A stretch of 35,365 nt of DNA from Pseudomonadota bacterium (GCA_023387815.1 JAEWHK010000003.1:1-35365), one strand, 5' to 3'. Shown: positions 24,274-33,197, counted from the first letter of the stretch. Program-made: numbers and translations. The notes: generated by a model from the sequence alone, not told the origin.

Positions 24274-24440
24274 AAAGAGAAATGGCAACGGTGATTGAGG
24301 ATGACAGATTATCAGTGAAAAACCGGCAGCCGGCTAGACGGGAAAATACGAAGCGTTGCGCGCCTTCCTCAGGCAGAAAAGAAAAAGCGACAGTAAATAA
24401 AAAGTGATTACGACAACATGAAGATGAAGGAGTTGAGTTG

Positions 24441-25338
24441 ATGAGCAAGGAAGTAAAGCCGTCTGTTGCGGTTGTGGGCCCGGGCGCCATTGGTACGACA
24501 ATCGCTGCGGCGCTGCATGAAGTGGGGCGTACGCCACTGCTGTGTGGTCGCACTGCACGCGAAGACCTGACGCTGCATGACGGTGATAACGTCATTACCG
24601 TCCCTGGACCGGTACACACGGATCCATCACAAATCCAGGGTCACGTCGATGTGATTTTTCTGGCGGTCAAAACCCACACAGAACGAAGCGGCGGCAAAAT
24701 GGCTTGCGGCCCTGGTGGGCCCGGACACGGTCGTCTGCGCATTGCAGAATGGGGTTGAGCAGACTGAGAGCCTCTCGCCGTACTGCCCGGAAGGGGAAGT
24801 CATCCCGGCGGTCGTCTGGTTTCCTGCACAGGCGCAATCAGATGGGTCTGTGCAGCTGCGCGGTGAGGTGCGTTTGTCGCTACCGAACACAGCTGCCGCG
24901 CTCAAAGTCTCTGCACAGCTTCAGGGCACACGCTGCGCTGTGGAGCTGGCGGATAATTTCAGTTCGCAGGCCTGGCGCAAGCTGCTGCAGAATGCGGTGG
25001 CCGGCCTGATGGTGCTTGCCACCCGCCGATCCGGCATATTTCGCCGGCCTGATATGGCTGCGCTTTCATTGGCTTATTTGCAGGAATGTCTGACCGTAGC
25101 GCGTGCCGAAGGCGCCGAGCTAGGTGACGAGGTTCCGGAGCAGATTCTGGAGCGGTTCCAGACGATTCCGACCGACATGGGCACATCCATTCTTACGGAT
25201 CGCCTGGCAGGGCGGCCGCTTGAATGGGAGATACGCAATGGCGTCATTGCGCGCCGCGCCCGCGCACACGGCATTCCCACACCGATCAGTGATGTGCTCG
25301 TGCCCTTGCTTGCTGCCGCCAGCGACGGCCCAGGCTGA
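24441..25338 (+). pseudogene. Frameshifted ketopantoate reductase-like gene (PanE/ApbA family)
   Basis: Two overlapping reading frames together give one 298-residue ketopantoate reductase-like protein. The first frame has the NADP motif VVGPGAIGTTIAAAL and runs to VDVIFLAVKTH. The second resumes at QNEAAAKW and carries CALQNGVEQ, AWRKLLQNAVAGLM (catalytic-type Lys and Asn) and the C-terminal LAGRPLEWEIRNGVIARRARAHGIPTP. A single extra base in CACACA (24675-24680, best placed at 24678) accounts for the shift. PanE reduces 2-dehydropantoate to pantoate for pantothenate synthesis, but many relatives have other substrates. AAGGAG precedes the ATG at 24441. It is either a broken gene or a sequencing error. 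Confidence 0.85.
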
Positions 25339-25376
25339 GTCTTCAGACTCTTCAGACGAAAACAGACGATTCAGAC

Positions 25377-25443
25377 AAAAAAATACCTGTGATGCTAAGC
25401 CATAGATTGGAAACCCAATATCTGGCTTAGCATCACAGGTATT
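25377..25443 (-). terminator. Long-stem rho-independent terminator of acnB
   Basis: A perfect 21-base stem (25382-25402 with 25423-25443) encloses a 20-base loop that itself can pair (AGATTGG with CCAATATCT). On the minus strand it is followed by seven T. It lies 50 bases after the acnB stop and separates acnB from the convergent panE-like gene. Confidence 0.85.
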
Positions 25444-25459
25444 GCTTCTGAGGCAGATG

Positions 25460-25481
25460 GGTCAGCCCCGAAAGGCTGACC
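25460..25481. other. Second hairpin just after acnB
   Basis: Perfect eight-base stem GGTCAGCC/GGCTGACC with loop CCGAAA, 14 bases past the acnB stop codon. There is no U-tract, so it may protect the mRNA 3' end rather than terminate. Confidence 0.55.
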
Positions 25482-25494
25482 AGCTTTACCTCTA

Positions 25495-28080
25495 TCAGAC
25501 GCCTACCGAGTCGGCAATTTCCTTGAAGTCTTCGATTTTGTCGAAGTTCATGTAGCGGTAAATGCTTTCGCTGTTTTTGCCGATAATGCCCATGTCGGCC
25601 ATGTACTCTTCGCGCGTTGGGATTTTACCCAGACGAGAGCAGATGGCTGCCAGTTCGGCAGAACCCAGATACACGAAAGTATTTTTACCCAGACGGTTGG
25701 GGAAGTTACGTGTACTGGTAGACATCACGGTTGCACCTTCACGCACCTGTGCCTGGTTACCCATGCACAGCGAGCAGCCTGGCATTTCCATGCGCGCACC
25801 AGCTACGCCCAGCACGCCGTAGTGACCTTCTTCGGTCAGCTGCTTCTGGTCCATCTTGGTTGGCGGCGCGACCCACAGCTTGACCGGGATATCGCGTTTG
25901 CCTTCGAGCAGTTTCGACGCGGCACGGAAGTGACCGATGTTGGTCATGCAGCTGCCAATGAACACTTCATCGATTTTCGCGCCAGCCACATCGGACAGGG
26001 TTTTCACATCATCGGGGTCGTTAGGGCAGGCGACGATGGGTTCGTGGATGTCGGCCAGATCGATCTCGATAACGGCTGCGTATTCGGCATTGTCATCGGG
26101 TTCGAGCAATTGTGGATTGGCAAGCCAGGCTTCCATGGCCTTGATACGGCGGCCCAGTGAGCGTTCGTCTTCATAGCCGTTGGCGATCATCCATTTGAGC
26201 AGTGTGATGTTACTGTTCAGATATTCGATGATGGGTTCTTTGCTCAGGCGCACCGTACAACCGGCTGCTGAGCGCTCGGCAGACGCATCTGAGAGTTCGA
26301 AAGCCTGTTCGATTTTCAGATTGGGCAGACCTTCAATTTCCAGAATGCGGCCGGAGAAAATATTTTTCTTGCCTTGCTTGGCAACCGTCAGCAGACCATT
26401 TTTGATGGCGTACAGCGGAATGGCGTTGACCAGATCACGCAGTGTTACGCCAGGCTGCATTTCGCCCTTGAAGCGAACCAGGACGGATTCGGGCATATCC
26501 AGAGGCATTACACCGGTGGCAGCCGCAAATGCAACCAGACCGGAACCGGCGGGGAAGCTGATGCCGATAGGGAAACGGGTATGCGAGTCGCCACCTGTAC
26601 CTACAGTATCAGGCAGAAGCATACGGTTCAGCCAGGAGTGGATGATGCCGTCGCCAGGACGCAGCGCGATACCACCGCGGTCACTGATGAAGTCTGGCAG
26701 TTCGTGATGCGTTTTGACGTCTACGGGTTTGGGGTAAGCGGCGGTGTGGCAGAAAGACTGCATGACCAGATCGGCAGAAAAGCCCAGGCAGGCCAGGTCT
26801 TTCAGCTCGTCGCGAGTCATGGGGCCGGTGGTATCCTGGCTGCCCACAGATGTCATTTTGGGTTCGCAGTAGGTGCCGGGGCGTACGCCTTTGCCTTCAG
26901 GAAGACCACAGGCACGTCCAACCATTTTCTGCGCCAGTGTATAGCCTTTGCCGGTATCGGCAGGATCCAGGGGCAGGCGGAACAGTGTGGAAGGTGGCAG
27001 ACCCAGGGCTTCACGCGCCTTGGATGTGAGGCCACGACCGATGATCAGGGGAATACGGCCACCAGCGCGGACTTCGTCAAACAGCACGTCTGACTTGACC
27101 TTGAATTCGGCAACAACCTTGCCATCTTTCAGTGCCTTGCCTTCGTAGGGGCGCAGTTCCACTTCATCGCCCATGTTCATGTTGGAGACATCCAGCTCAA
27201 TCGGCAGGGCACCGGCATCTTCCATGGTGTTGTAGAAGATGGGGGCGATTTTGCTGCCAAGACAGACGCCGCCAAAACGTTTGTTGGGTACGAATGGAAT
27301 GTCCTGGCCGGTAAACCAGAGCACAGAGTTGGTGGCAGATTTACGTGAGGAGCCGGTACCGACAACGTCACCAACGTAGGCAACCAGATTGCCTTTGGCC
27401 TTCAGATCATTCAGCTGACTGATAGGGCCGATTTTTCCGGGTTCCTGAGGTTCAATGCCTTCGCGGGGGTTTTTCAGCATTGCCAGCGCGTGCAGCGGAA
27501 TATCCGGACGGCTCCATGCATCGGGGGCAGGAGACAGGTCATCGGTATTGGTTTCGCCGGTGACTTTGAATACGGTGATTTTCAGGCTTTCGGGCACTTC
27601 CGGACGGCTGGTGAACCATTCTGCATCGGCCCAGCTCTGCATCACGGCTTTGGCATTGGCATTGCCTTTTTCGGCTTTTTCCTGAACGTCATGGAAAGCG
27701 TCGAAAACCAGCAGGGTTTTTTTCAGTGCATCGGCAGCAATGGTGCCGAGTTTTTCGTTGTCCAGCAGCTCGATCAACGGGCTGATGTTGTAGCCGCCAA
27801 GCATGGTGCCCAGCAGTTCAGTGGCTTTTTCTTCTGAAATGAGCGGACATTTTTCGGTACCGAAGGCAACCGCAGCAAGGTAAGAGGCTTTGACTTTCGC
27901 TGCATCATCAACACCGGCGGGTACACGATGGGTAATCAGATCAAGCAGATAGCTTTCTTCGCCGGCAGGAGGGGCCTTGAGCAATTCGATAAGTTCCGCA
28001 GTTTGTTTGGCAGAAAGAGGCAGTGGAGGGATGCCCAGCGCATCGCGTTCTGCGACGTGCTGACGATAGGATTCCAACAT
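25495..28080 (-). CDS. acnB: Aconitate hydratase B
   Basis: The major TCA-cycle aconitase; AcnB enzymes also hydrate 2-methylaconitate in the 2-methylcitrate pathway. The 861-residue protein has the AcnB order: the N-terminal HEAT-like helical domain (MLESYRQHVAERDALGIPPLPLS onward), the swivel domain with VGDVVGTGSSRKSATNSV, then the cluster-bearing core. Cluster cysteines are in IGSCMTNIGHF and MPGCSLCMGN near residues 710 and 770. Length matches E. coli AcnB (865). A strong sigma-70 promoter and an abutting palindrome lie upstream, and two hairpins follow. It is divergent from the gene at 28321. Confidence 0.96.
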   Translation of the reverse strand: MLESYRQHVAERDALGIPPLPLSAKQTAELIELLKAPPAGEESYLLDLITHRVPAGVDDAAKVKASYLAAVAFGTEKCPLISEEKATELLGTMLGGYNISPLIELLDNEKLGTIAADALKKTLLVFDAFHDVQEKAEKGNANAKAVMQSWADAEWFTSRPEVPESLKITVFKVTGETNTDDLSPAPDAWSRPDIPLHALAMLKNPREGIEPQEPGKIGPISQLNDLKAKGNLVAYVGDVVGTGSSRKSATNSVLWFTGQDIPFVPNKRFGGVCLGSKIAPIFYNTMEDAGALPIELDVSNMNMGDEVELRPYEGKALKDGKVVAEFKVKSDVLFDEVRAGGRIPLIIGRGLTSKAREALGLPPSTLFRLPLDPADTGKGYTLAQKMVGRACGLPEGKGVRPGTYCEPKMTSVGSQDTTGPMTRDELKDLACLGFSADLVMQSFCHTAAYPKPVDVKTHHELPDFISDRGGIALRPGDGIIHSWLNRMLLPDTVGTGGDSHTRFPIGISFPAGSGLVAFAAATGVMPLDMPESVLVRFKGEMQPGVTLRDLVNAIPLYAIKNGLLTVAKQGKKNIFSGRILEIEGLPNLKIEQAFELSDASAERSAAGCTVRLSKEPIIEYLNSNITLLKWMIANGYEDERSLGRRIKAMEAWLANPQLLEPDDNAEYAAVIEIDLADIHEPIVACPNDPDDVKTLSDVAGAKIDEVFIGSCMTNIGHFRAASKLLEGKRDIPVKLWVAPPTKMDQKQLTEEGHYGVLGVAGARMEMPGCSLCMGNQAQVREGATVMSTSTRNFPNRLGKNTFVYLGSAELAAICSRLGKIPTREEYMADMGIIGKNSESIYRYMNFDKIEDFKEIADSVGV

Positions 28081-28126
28081 GGTAAGACCCTTGAATAGAA
28101 GAGGAGGAGAATGAATTTCACTCGTT

Positions 28127-28155
28127 ATTATAAGGGTTTAGCCGCTTATTGGCAA
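28127..28155 (-). promoter_or_regulatory. Sigma-70 promoter of acnB
   Basis: On the minus strand, TTGCCA (28150-28155) and a perfect TATAAT (28127-28132) are separated by exactly 17 bases, placing the transcript start about 40 bases before the acnB ATG. Confidence 0.8.
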
Positions 28156-28173
28156 ATGTCTTATATAAGACAT
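28156..28173. promoter_or_regulatory. Perfect palindrome, predicted GntR (HutC-type) operator
   Basis: ATGTCTTATATAAGACAT is an 18-base perfect palindrome directly abutting the -35 box of acnB, with an extra half-site ATAAGAC at 28172-28178. The core TCTTATATAAGA is found again between mdh and gntR. The AT-rich centre and the GTCT/AGAC arms fit operators of HutC-subfamily GntR regulators. Binding is inferred. Confidence 0.7.
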
Positions 28174-28320
28174 AAGACTGCCATCGCAGACTGTGGAGCC
28201 TCCGAAAAATGGCAGAAACCCGTTACAATCGGCTTGCATCAAGTACGAATTTTCAATTTTGTGTCAGGATGCGGGAGTTCTCCGCCGTCTGGAGAGCATT
28301 CAAACTCGTAAGGAAATCAA

Positions 28321-29286
28321 ATGGCTGGATCCCGTAAATTCATTGTTGGCGCTGGTACGCTCGTTGTGGTGGCTGCCGCTGCCTGGTTCGGTGGCAATTA
28401 CTATGTGAAAACCCAGGTCGAAGACAAAGTCAGGTCATATCTGGTGGAAAACAATATGCAGGACAACGTGAGCTGGGCGTCGCTTGATGCGACCATACTC
28501 GGCAACGCTGCAATGCATGATGTCAAAGTGATACGCAAGGATGACCCGGCCAAATACTTCACCATCAAGGAAGTGAAGGTACACGACCTGAATACCGATA
28601 CCGAAGATAAAAAAGTGGATTTCAGTTTCTCCGGACTGGCCGATGAGACCGGAAACAGCCCGTTTCTTGCCGTGCTGAAAGAGCATGGCGATGAGCTGGG
28701 TTACGAGAAACTGCCGCTGGTGGATGGTCGCGTCAGGGCATCCCTGGACGAGAAGCAGGATGCGCTGGATTATGACGCAACGCTGCAGCAGCCTGAACTG
28801 GGCAATTTCCACCTTGACCTGAAGGCAGATAAGGTGGTTGATCTGATCAATACCATTCGTACGCAGGAAAAAGAGCTCAGCACCAATCCCTTGCTGTTGC
28901 TGGATAAACTGTCTCCAGTCACTTTCCGTGAGATGAATGTGAGATTTGAAGATGCCGGCCTGATGCCGCGTGTCGTCAAGGTGCAGCAGGGCGTGGCGGC
29001 CGTTGATGGCAAGCCGACAGCTGAACAGGTTGAGGCTTTCGAAGCCAGACTCGAAAAATCAGAAGCCGACTGCCGTCAGCAGGCGCCTGCGCTGGGTGTC
29101 GCCGACGCAGATTCGGTCTGCAATTCGATCAGCAAATTTATGAAGAACGAGTCAAAAACGCTCTCGATTTCTTCCACACCAACGCCACCACTGCAGTTGA
29201 TGTCATTTGTCATGCAGACCCAGCTGGGCGGATCGACGGCGATTGCCAAGGCCGTGAAGCAGCTGAATCTGAAAATCACCAATTAA
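28321..29286 (+). CDS. Unrecognised protein with N-terminal membrane anchor
   Basis: A 321-residue protein with an N-terminal hydrophobic segment FIVGAGTLVVVAAAAWFGG (about 7-25) after a short basic start, best read as an uncleaved signal anchor with the rest in the periplasm. The body is charged and beta/alpha mixed. Two cysteines (EADCRQQ and DSVCNSI) near residues 257 and 273 could form a disulfide. The overall plan recalls DUF945/YdgA-type envelope proteins, but I do not see enough to assign it. AAGGA precedes the ATG by seven bases. It diverges from acnB; a -10-like TACAAT lies at 28224-28229. The acnB-side palindrome could affect both genes. Confidence 0.75.
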   Translation: MAGSRKFIVGAGTLVVVAAAAWFGGNYYVKTQVEDKVRSYLVENNMQDNVSWASLDATILGNAAMHDVKVIRKDDPAKYFTIKEVKVHDLNTDTEDKKVDFSFSGLADETGNSPFLAVLKEHGDELGYEKLPLVDGRVRASLDEKQDALDYDATLQQPELGNFHLDLKADKVVDLINTIRTQEKELSTNPLLLLDKLSPVTFREMNVRFEDAGLMPRVVKVQQGVAAVDGKPTAEQVEAFEARLEKSEADCRQQAPALGVADADSVCNSISKFMKNESKTLSISSTPTPPLQLMSFVMQTQLGGSTAIAKAVKQLNLKITN

Positions 29287-29474
29287 AAATCAGGTTGGCC
29301 GGCGCGGGGGAGGATGGCAAACAAACCATCACCTGCTCGTCCCGCGGAAAATGCTGGCGTCTTATGCTTTCGGGCTGCGGCGCCAGATACGCGTTTTTCG
29401 CCTGCGCCTTCATGCTGGATATCTGCAGCCTCAAGCTCGGATATCCGTCAGCTTAATTCCCAATCCTCAATACC

Positions 29475-29753
29475 TTATGCCCGGATTTCTGCCGTTTCTG
29501 GATGACGTTTGAAATAAGCCTGCGTGTAGGTACAAACAGGATTGATTTTCCATCCGTTGCTGCGCGCAAGTTCTATGGCGAATTCCGTCAGTTCACCGGC
29601 AATGCCGCGTCCGCCCACGGCAGAGGGCACAATGGTGTGCAGCACGTGCATGACATTGCCTTCCTGCCGATATTCAATATAACAATTCTGATTTTCCACG
29701 GATGCTTCGATCCGGCCGCTTTCAGGGCGATGGGTTATCTGCAGACTCAACAT
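29475..29753 (-). CDS. Small GNAT-like acetyltransferase (YjdJ type)
   Basis: A 92-residue minimal GNAT protein of the YjdJ/GNAT_like type. The pattern is ITHRPESGRIEA (first strands), YIEYRQEGNVMHVLHTIVPSAVGGRGIAGELTEFAIELARSNGWKINPVCTY, with the acetyl-CoA loop GGRGIA and the end strand PVCTYTQAYFKRHPE. It contains the Cys-Thr-Tyr and YxxRHPE residues usual for the family. The substrate is unknown. AAGGAG is close before the ATG. It lies 31 bases after the small membrane protein gene on the same strand. Confidence 0.85.
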   Translation of the reverse strand: MLSLQITHRPESGRIEASVENQNCYIEYRQEGNVMHVLHTIVPSAVGGRGIAGELTEFAIELARSNGWKINPVCTYTQAYFKRHPETAEIRA

Positions 29754-29784
29754 TCACTCCTTTTTCAAGAAAGGCCGCGTTCAA

Positions 29785-30180
29785 TCAGGTACGCAGCGTG
29801 GCCATCATTGACCAGAAAATAATCATCAGCACAATGCCCAGCAGGCAGGAGCCCCACAGGCCAAGCAGTGGCCAGCGTATACGCAAAGGTACGGTTTTGG
29901 GATTCACATGGGCCAGCAGAATGTTGGCGTGGCCGGCCAGCCAGACATTGCAATTAGGCAGAAACAGTCGCAGGAAATAATCGAGCAGGATGGCTCCCCG
30001 AATACCCAGGGGATAACGATTAAAGGGTTGCTGAGTCAGATAGGGATGTTTGAGCAGCGCGTTTGTTTCCTTGAGCGACACAAATACCAGGTAGAGCAGG
30101 GAAACGGAAGCAATGACAAAACAGGCAACCAGCAAACTAAGGACAAAGGGGAGTGCGGTCGCAATATAGGGATGAAACAT
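29785..30180 (-). CDS. Small membrane protein of unknown function
   Basis: A 131-residue protein with two hydrophobic segments: residues about 4-36 (PYIATALPFVLSLLVACF and following, probably one long membrane helix) and about 102-125 (LLGLWGSCLLGIVLMIIFW), separated by a hydrophilic central region. No known domain is recognised. I chose the ATG at 30180; readings from 30264 or 30270 would start inside the prpD terminator hairpin and lack a membrane-protein-like N terminus. The ribosome site is weak. It may be cotranscribed with the downstream GNAT-like gene. Confidence 0.6.
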   Translation of the reverse strand: MFHPYIATALPFVLSLLVACFVIASVSLLYLVFVSLKETNALLKHPYLTQQPFNRYPLGIRGAILLDYFLRLFLPNCNVWLAGHANILLAHVNPKTVPLRIRWPLLGLWGSCLLGIVLMIIFWSMMATLRT

Positions 30181-30263
30181 GGCAGCGTTGGAATAGACGG
30201 GAAATAGGTGAATCCTGTAATAGTAAGCGAAATCCGGACTCGGAGGGCGCACAGGCGGCCTCA

Positions 30264-30298
30264 TAAACAAACAGCGGCACCCCGAGGATGCCGCTGTT
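30264..30298 (-). terminator. Rho-independent terminator of prpD
   Basis: A ten-base stem (30270-30279 with 30289-30298) with a nine-base loop, followed on the minus strand by TTGTTTAT. It lies 54 bases after the prpD stop. Confidence 0.7.
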
Positions 30299-30351
30299 GT
30301 CGGTTTTTCAGGCTCTCACAGTCGCCGGTTCAGGCTGTTGCTGTCACCTGA

Positions 30352-31803
30352 TCAAATCACATACATGTCAACATATTCGTGAACAGGCATGGACTCCAGC
30401 GTTTTCTGGTCCAGTGACGCAGCCAGAATGCGCTCCTGCTGTTTGCCAGGAAACACGCGCGCCAGATTCTTGCGGAATTTGGCTTCCAGTAGCGGGGTAC
30501 CCTCTTTGCGGCGACGTTTGTGACCTATCGGATACTCGCAAACCACCTCATCCAGTTTGCTGCCGTCATTGAATTCAACAGTCAGCGCATTGGCAATGGA
30601 GCGTTTTTCCGGGTCGTGATAGTCGGCCGTGAAGGCAGGATCTTCAACGCATTCGATCTTCTCGCGCAGAGCATCAATACGCGGATCGGCGGCAATCTCA
30701 TCTTCGTAGTCACCGGCAGTCAGGCGACCGAACAGAATGGGAACCGCAACCATGTACTGAATGCAGTGGTCACGATCCGCCGGATTATTGAGGGGGCCTG
30801 TCTTGTCGATGATGCGAATGCAGGCTTCGTGAGTACGGATCGAGATTTTCCTGATGTCGTCAGCTGTTTTGCCGGCTGCCTTGAGCTGATCGTGGATCTG
30901 CATGGCGCATTCCACGGCAGTTTGTGAATGAAACTCCGCCGGGAACGAAATCTTAAACAGCACATTTTCCATCACATAACTGCCGTAAGGGCGCTGGAAA
31001 GTGAAGGGTTCGCCTTTAAACAGCACGTCATAAAAGCCCCAGGTTTTTGCCGTTAGGACAGAGGGATAGCCCATCTCGCCTGTTTTGGCTATCAGTGCCA
31101 GACGAACGGCACGACTTGTGGCATCACCGGCTGCCCAGGACTTGCGGCTGCCCGCATTGGGCGCGTGACGATAGGTGCGCAGACTCTGTCCGTCCACCCA
31201 TGCCAGAGAAACGGCATTGATGATCTCGTCGCGGCTCAGACCGAGCATCTGGGCGACTACGGCAGTGGAGGCAACCTTGACCAGAACGACGTGGTCCAGG
31301 CCCACTTTATTGAATGAATTTTCCAGGGCGATGCAACCCTGAATTTCATGAACCTTGATCATTCCCGTCAGCACCGCGCGCATGGTAAGAGGCGCTTTAC
31401 CGGCCGCCACCGCATTGCGTGACAGCCAGTCTGCGGTGGCCAGAATGCCACCCAGGTTGTCTGAAGGATGACCCCATTCGGCAGCAAGCCAGGTGTCGTT
31501 GAAATCGAGCCAGCGGATCATGGCACCGATATTGAATGCTGCCTGCACGGGATCAAGCTGGAACTGTGTGCCGGGCACTTTTGCGCCGTTGGGCACGACG
31601 GTTCCAGGCACGATAGGTCCCAGCAGTTTGCGGCAGGCAGGGTATTCCAGTGCTTCCAGACCGCAGCCAAGCGTATCGATCAGGCAATTGCGAGCGGTTT
31701 CGTAGGCAAGCTCACTATCGATTTCGTAGTTGAGAACATAGTCGACGATATCAACAAGTACCTGATCAGGCTCTGGTCGTACATTTGAAATATGACTGGA
31801 CAT
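30352..31803 (-). CDS. prpD: 2-methylcitrate dehydratase
   Basis: MmgE/PrpD-family enzyme that dehydrates 2-methylcitrate to 2-methyl-cis-aconitate in propionyl-CoA catabolism, with residual activity on citrate. The 483-residue protein equals E. coli PrpD in length. Visible features: ARNCLIDTLGCGLEALEYP, FNIGAMIRWLDFNDTWLAAEWGHPSDNLGGILA (active-site region around 100-135) and SWAAGDATSRAVRLA. The ATG at 31803 follows AGAGGT by seven bases; the longer in-frame reading to 31935 overlaps prpC. It starts 37 bases after the prpC stop, so the two form an operon with prpC first. Confidence 0.95.
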   Translation of the reverse strand: MSSHISNVRPEPDQVLVDIVDYVLNYEIDSELAYETARNCLIDTLGCGLEALEYPACRKLLGPIVPGTVVPNGAKVPGTQFQLDPVQAAFNIGAMIRWLDFNDTWLAAEWGHPSDNLGGILATADWLSRNAVAAGKAPLTMRAVLTGMIKVHEIQGCIALENSFNKVGLDHVVLVKVASTAVVAQMLGLSRDEIINAVSLAWVDGQSLRTYRHAPNAGSRKSWAAGDATSRAVRLALIAKTGEMGYPSVLTAKTWGFYDVLFKGEPFTFQRPYGSYVMENVLFKISFPAEFHSQTAVECAMQIHDQLKAAGKTADDIRKISIRTHEACIRIIDKTGPLNNPADRDHCIQYMVAVPILFGRLTAGDYEDEIAADPRIDALREKIECVEDPAFTADYHDPEKRSIANALTVEFNDGSKLDEVVCEYPIGHKRRRKEGTPLLEAKFRKNLARVFPGKQQERILAASLDQKTLESMPVHEYVDMYVI

Positions 31804-31840
31804 GTGATTACCTCTATGACAATTGCAATAACCGATTCGA

Positions 31841-33076
31841 TTATTTGCGTTTGGATAAAGGAACAAATTTCTGGTCGTCCGGTCCCGTGTAATTCGCTGT
31901 TGGACGAATAATCTTGTTGTCGATGCGCTGCTCAATAATATGTGCAGACCAGCCGGCCGTACGGGCGATCACAAAGAGTGGCGTAAACATGGCAGTGGGT
32001 ACACCCATCATATGGTAGGAAACAGCAGAGAACCAGTCCAGGTTGGGGAACATTTTTTTGATGTCCATCATGACCGTTTCCAGGCGCTCTGCAATATCGA
32101 ACATTTTTGTCGTGCCCGCATCCTGCGACAGTTTCTTCGCTACACGCTTGATCACTACGTTGCGCGGATCGGAAATCGTGTAGACAGGATGGCCAAAGCC
32201 GATGATGACTTCCTTGTTTTCCACGCGCCTGCGAATGTCCGCTTCGGCTTCATCAGGATTGTCATAACGTTTCTGTACTTCGAATGCCACTTCGTTAGCA
32301 CCGCCGTGTTTTGGTCCGCGCAGCGCGCCGATGGCGCCTGTGATCGCCGAGAACATGTCGGAACCGGTTCCGGCAATGACACGGCCCGTGAAGGTAGAGG
32401 CGTTGAATTCATGTTCGGCGTACAGAATCAATGAGGTATGCATGGCGCGTACCCAGGCATCTGACGGTTTCTCGCCATGCAGCAAATGCAGGAAATGTCC
32501 GCCAATGCTGTCGTCGTCTGTCTGCACATCGATGATGCGGCCGTTATGACTGAAGTGATACCAGTAAAGCAGGGCAGAACCCAGACTGGCCATCAGGCGG
32601 TCTGCAATATCTCGTGCATCGGCCAGATTGTGATCGTCTTTTTCCGGCAGGGTGCAGCCCAGGACAGAAACGGCAGTGCGCATCACATCCATAGGATGGC
32701 TGTTCGCGGGCAGTGATTCCAGCACGGTTTGCAGATTGGCTGGCAGGCCGCGATACCGTTTGAGTTTCTGTTTATACGCGGAGAGTTCGGCTTTCGTGGG
32801 CAGTTTGCCATGTACCAGCAGGTGAGCAATTTCCTCGAATTCGCTGGATTCGGCAAGATCAAGAATGTCATAGCCGCGGTAGTTCAGATCATTACCGCTG
32901 CGGCCCACTGTGCAAAGCGCGGTATTGCCGGCGACCACGCCCGACAGGGCAACTGATTTCTTCGGCTTGAAACCACTAGTGCTGTCTGTCGGCGCTGCGC
33001 TTGATGTGGCGGCGGATGATTTTGCTGACTTGGCCGTTTTGGCCGGTTTTGCTGTCCTGGCTGCTTTCGTTGACAT
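31841..33076 (-). CDS. prpC: 2-methylcitrate synthase
   Basis: Citrate-synthase-fold enzyme condensing propionyl-CoA with oxaloacetate. The 411-residue protein carries GRSGNDLNYRGYDILDLA, ALRGPKHGGANE, IIGFGHPVYTISDPRN and the C-terminal SAHIIEQRIDNKIIRPTANYTGP, the pattern of PrpC rather than the larger hexameric GltA. The adjacent prpD supports this. The first about 38 residues are an Ala/Lys/Ser/Thr-rich low-complexity extension with repeated AK and KT pairs, absent from typical PrpC (about 385-390 residues). GGAG precedes the ATG at 33076. No prpB (2-methylisocitrate lyase), acnD or prpF is in the window. Confidence 0.93.
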   Translation of the reverse strand: MSTKAARTAKPAKTAKSAKSSAATSSAAPTDSTSGFKPKKSVALSGVVAGNTALCTVGRSGNDLNYRGYDILDLAESSEFEEIAHLLVHGKLPTKAELSAYKQKLKRYRGLPANLQTVLESLPANSHPMDVMRTAVSVLGCTLPEKDDHNLADARDIADRLMASLGSALLYWYHFSHNGRIIDVQTDDDSIGGHFLHLLHGEKPSDAWVRAMHTSLILYAEHEFNASTFTGRVIAGTGSDMFSAITGAIGALRGPKHGGANEVAFEVQKRYDNPDEAEADIRRRVENKEVIIGFGHPVYTISDPRNVVIKRVAKKLSQDAGTTKMFDIAERLETVMMDIKKMFPNLDWFSAVSYHMMGVPTAMFTPLFVIARTAGWSAHIIEQRIDNKIIRPTANYTGPDDQKFVPLSKRK

Positions 33077-33197
33077 ATATCGTCTCCGGATAAAAGTGTT
33101 GCGCGGATTATTATCCGCGTTACGGCGATCGTACACTGTCCTGCAGGAGATAATTGTGAGCTGTCTGTTAATGCTTCTTATGTGTCGGATCGCTTTA

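Noticed and set aside
26374..27093. 239-residue open frame opposite acnB
   Set aside because: Antisense shadow of acnB.
30181..30270. Longer start of the small membrane protein
   Set aside because: The extension would begin inside the prpD terminator hairpin and has a Pro/Arg-rich sequence unlike a membrane-protein N terminus.
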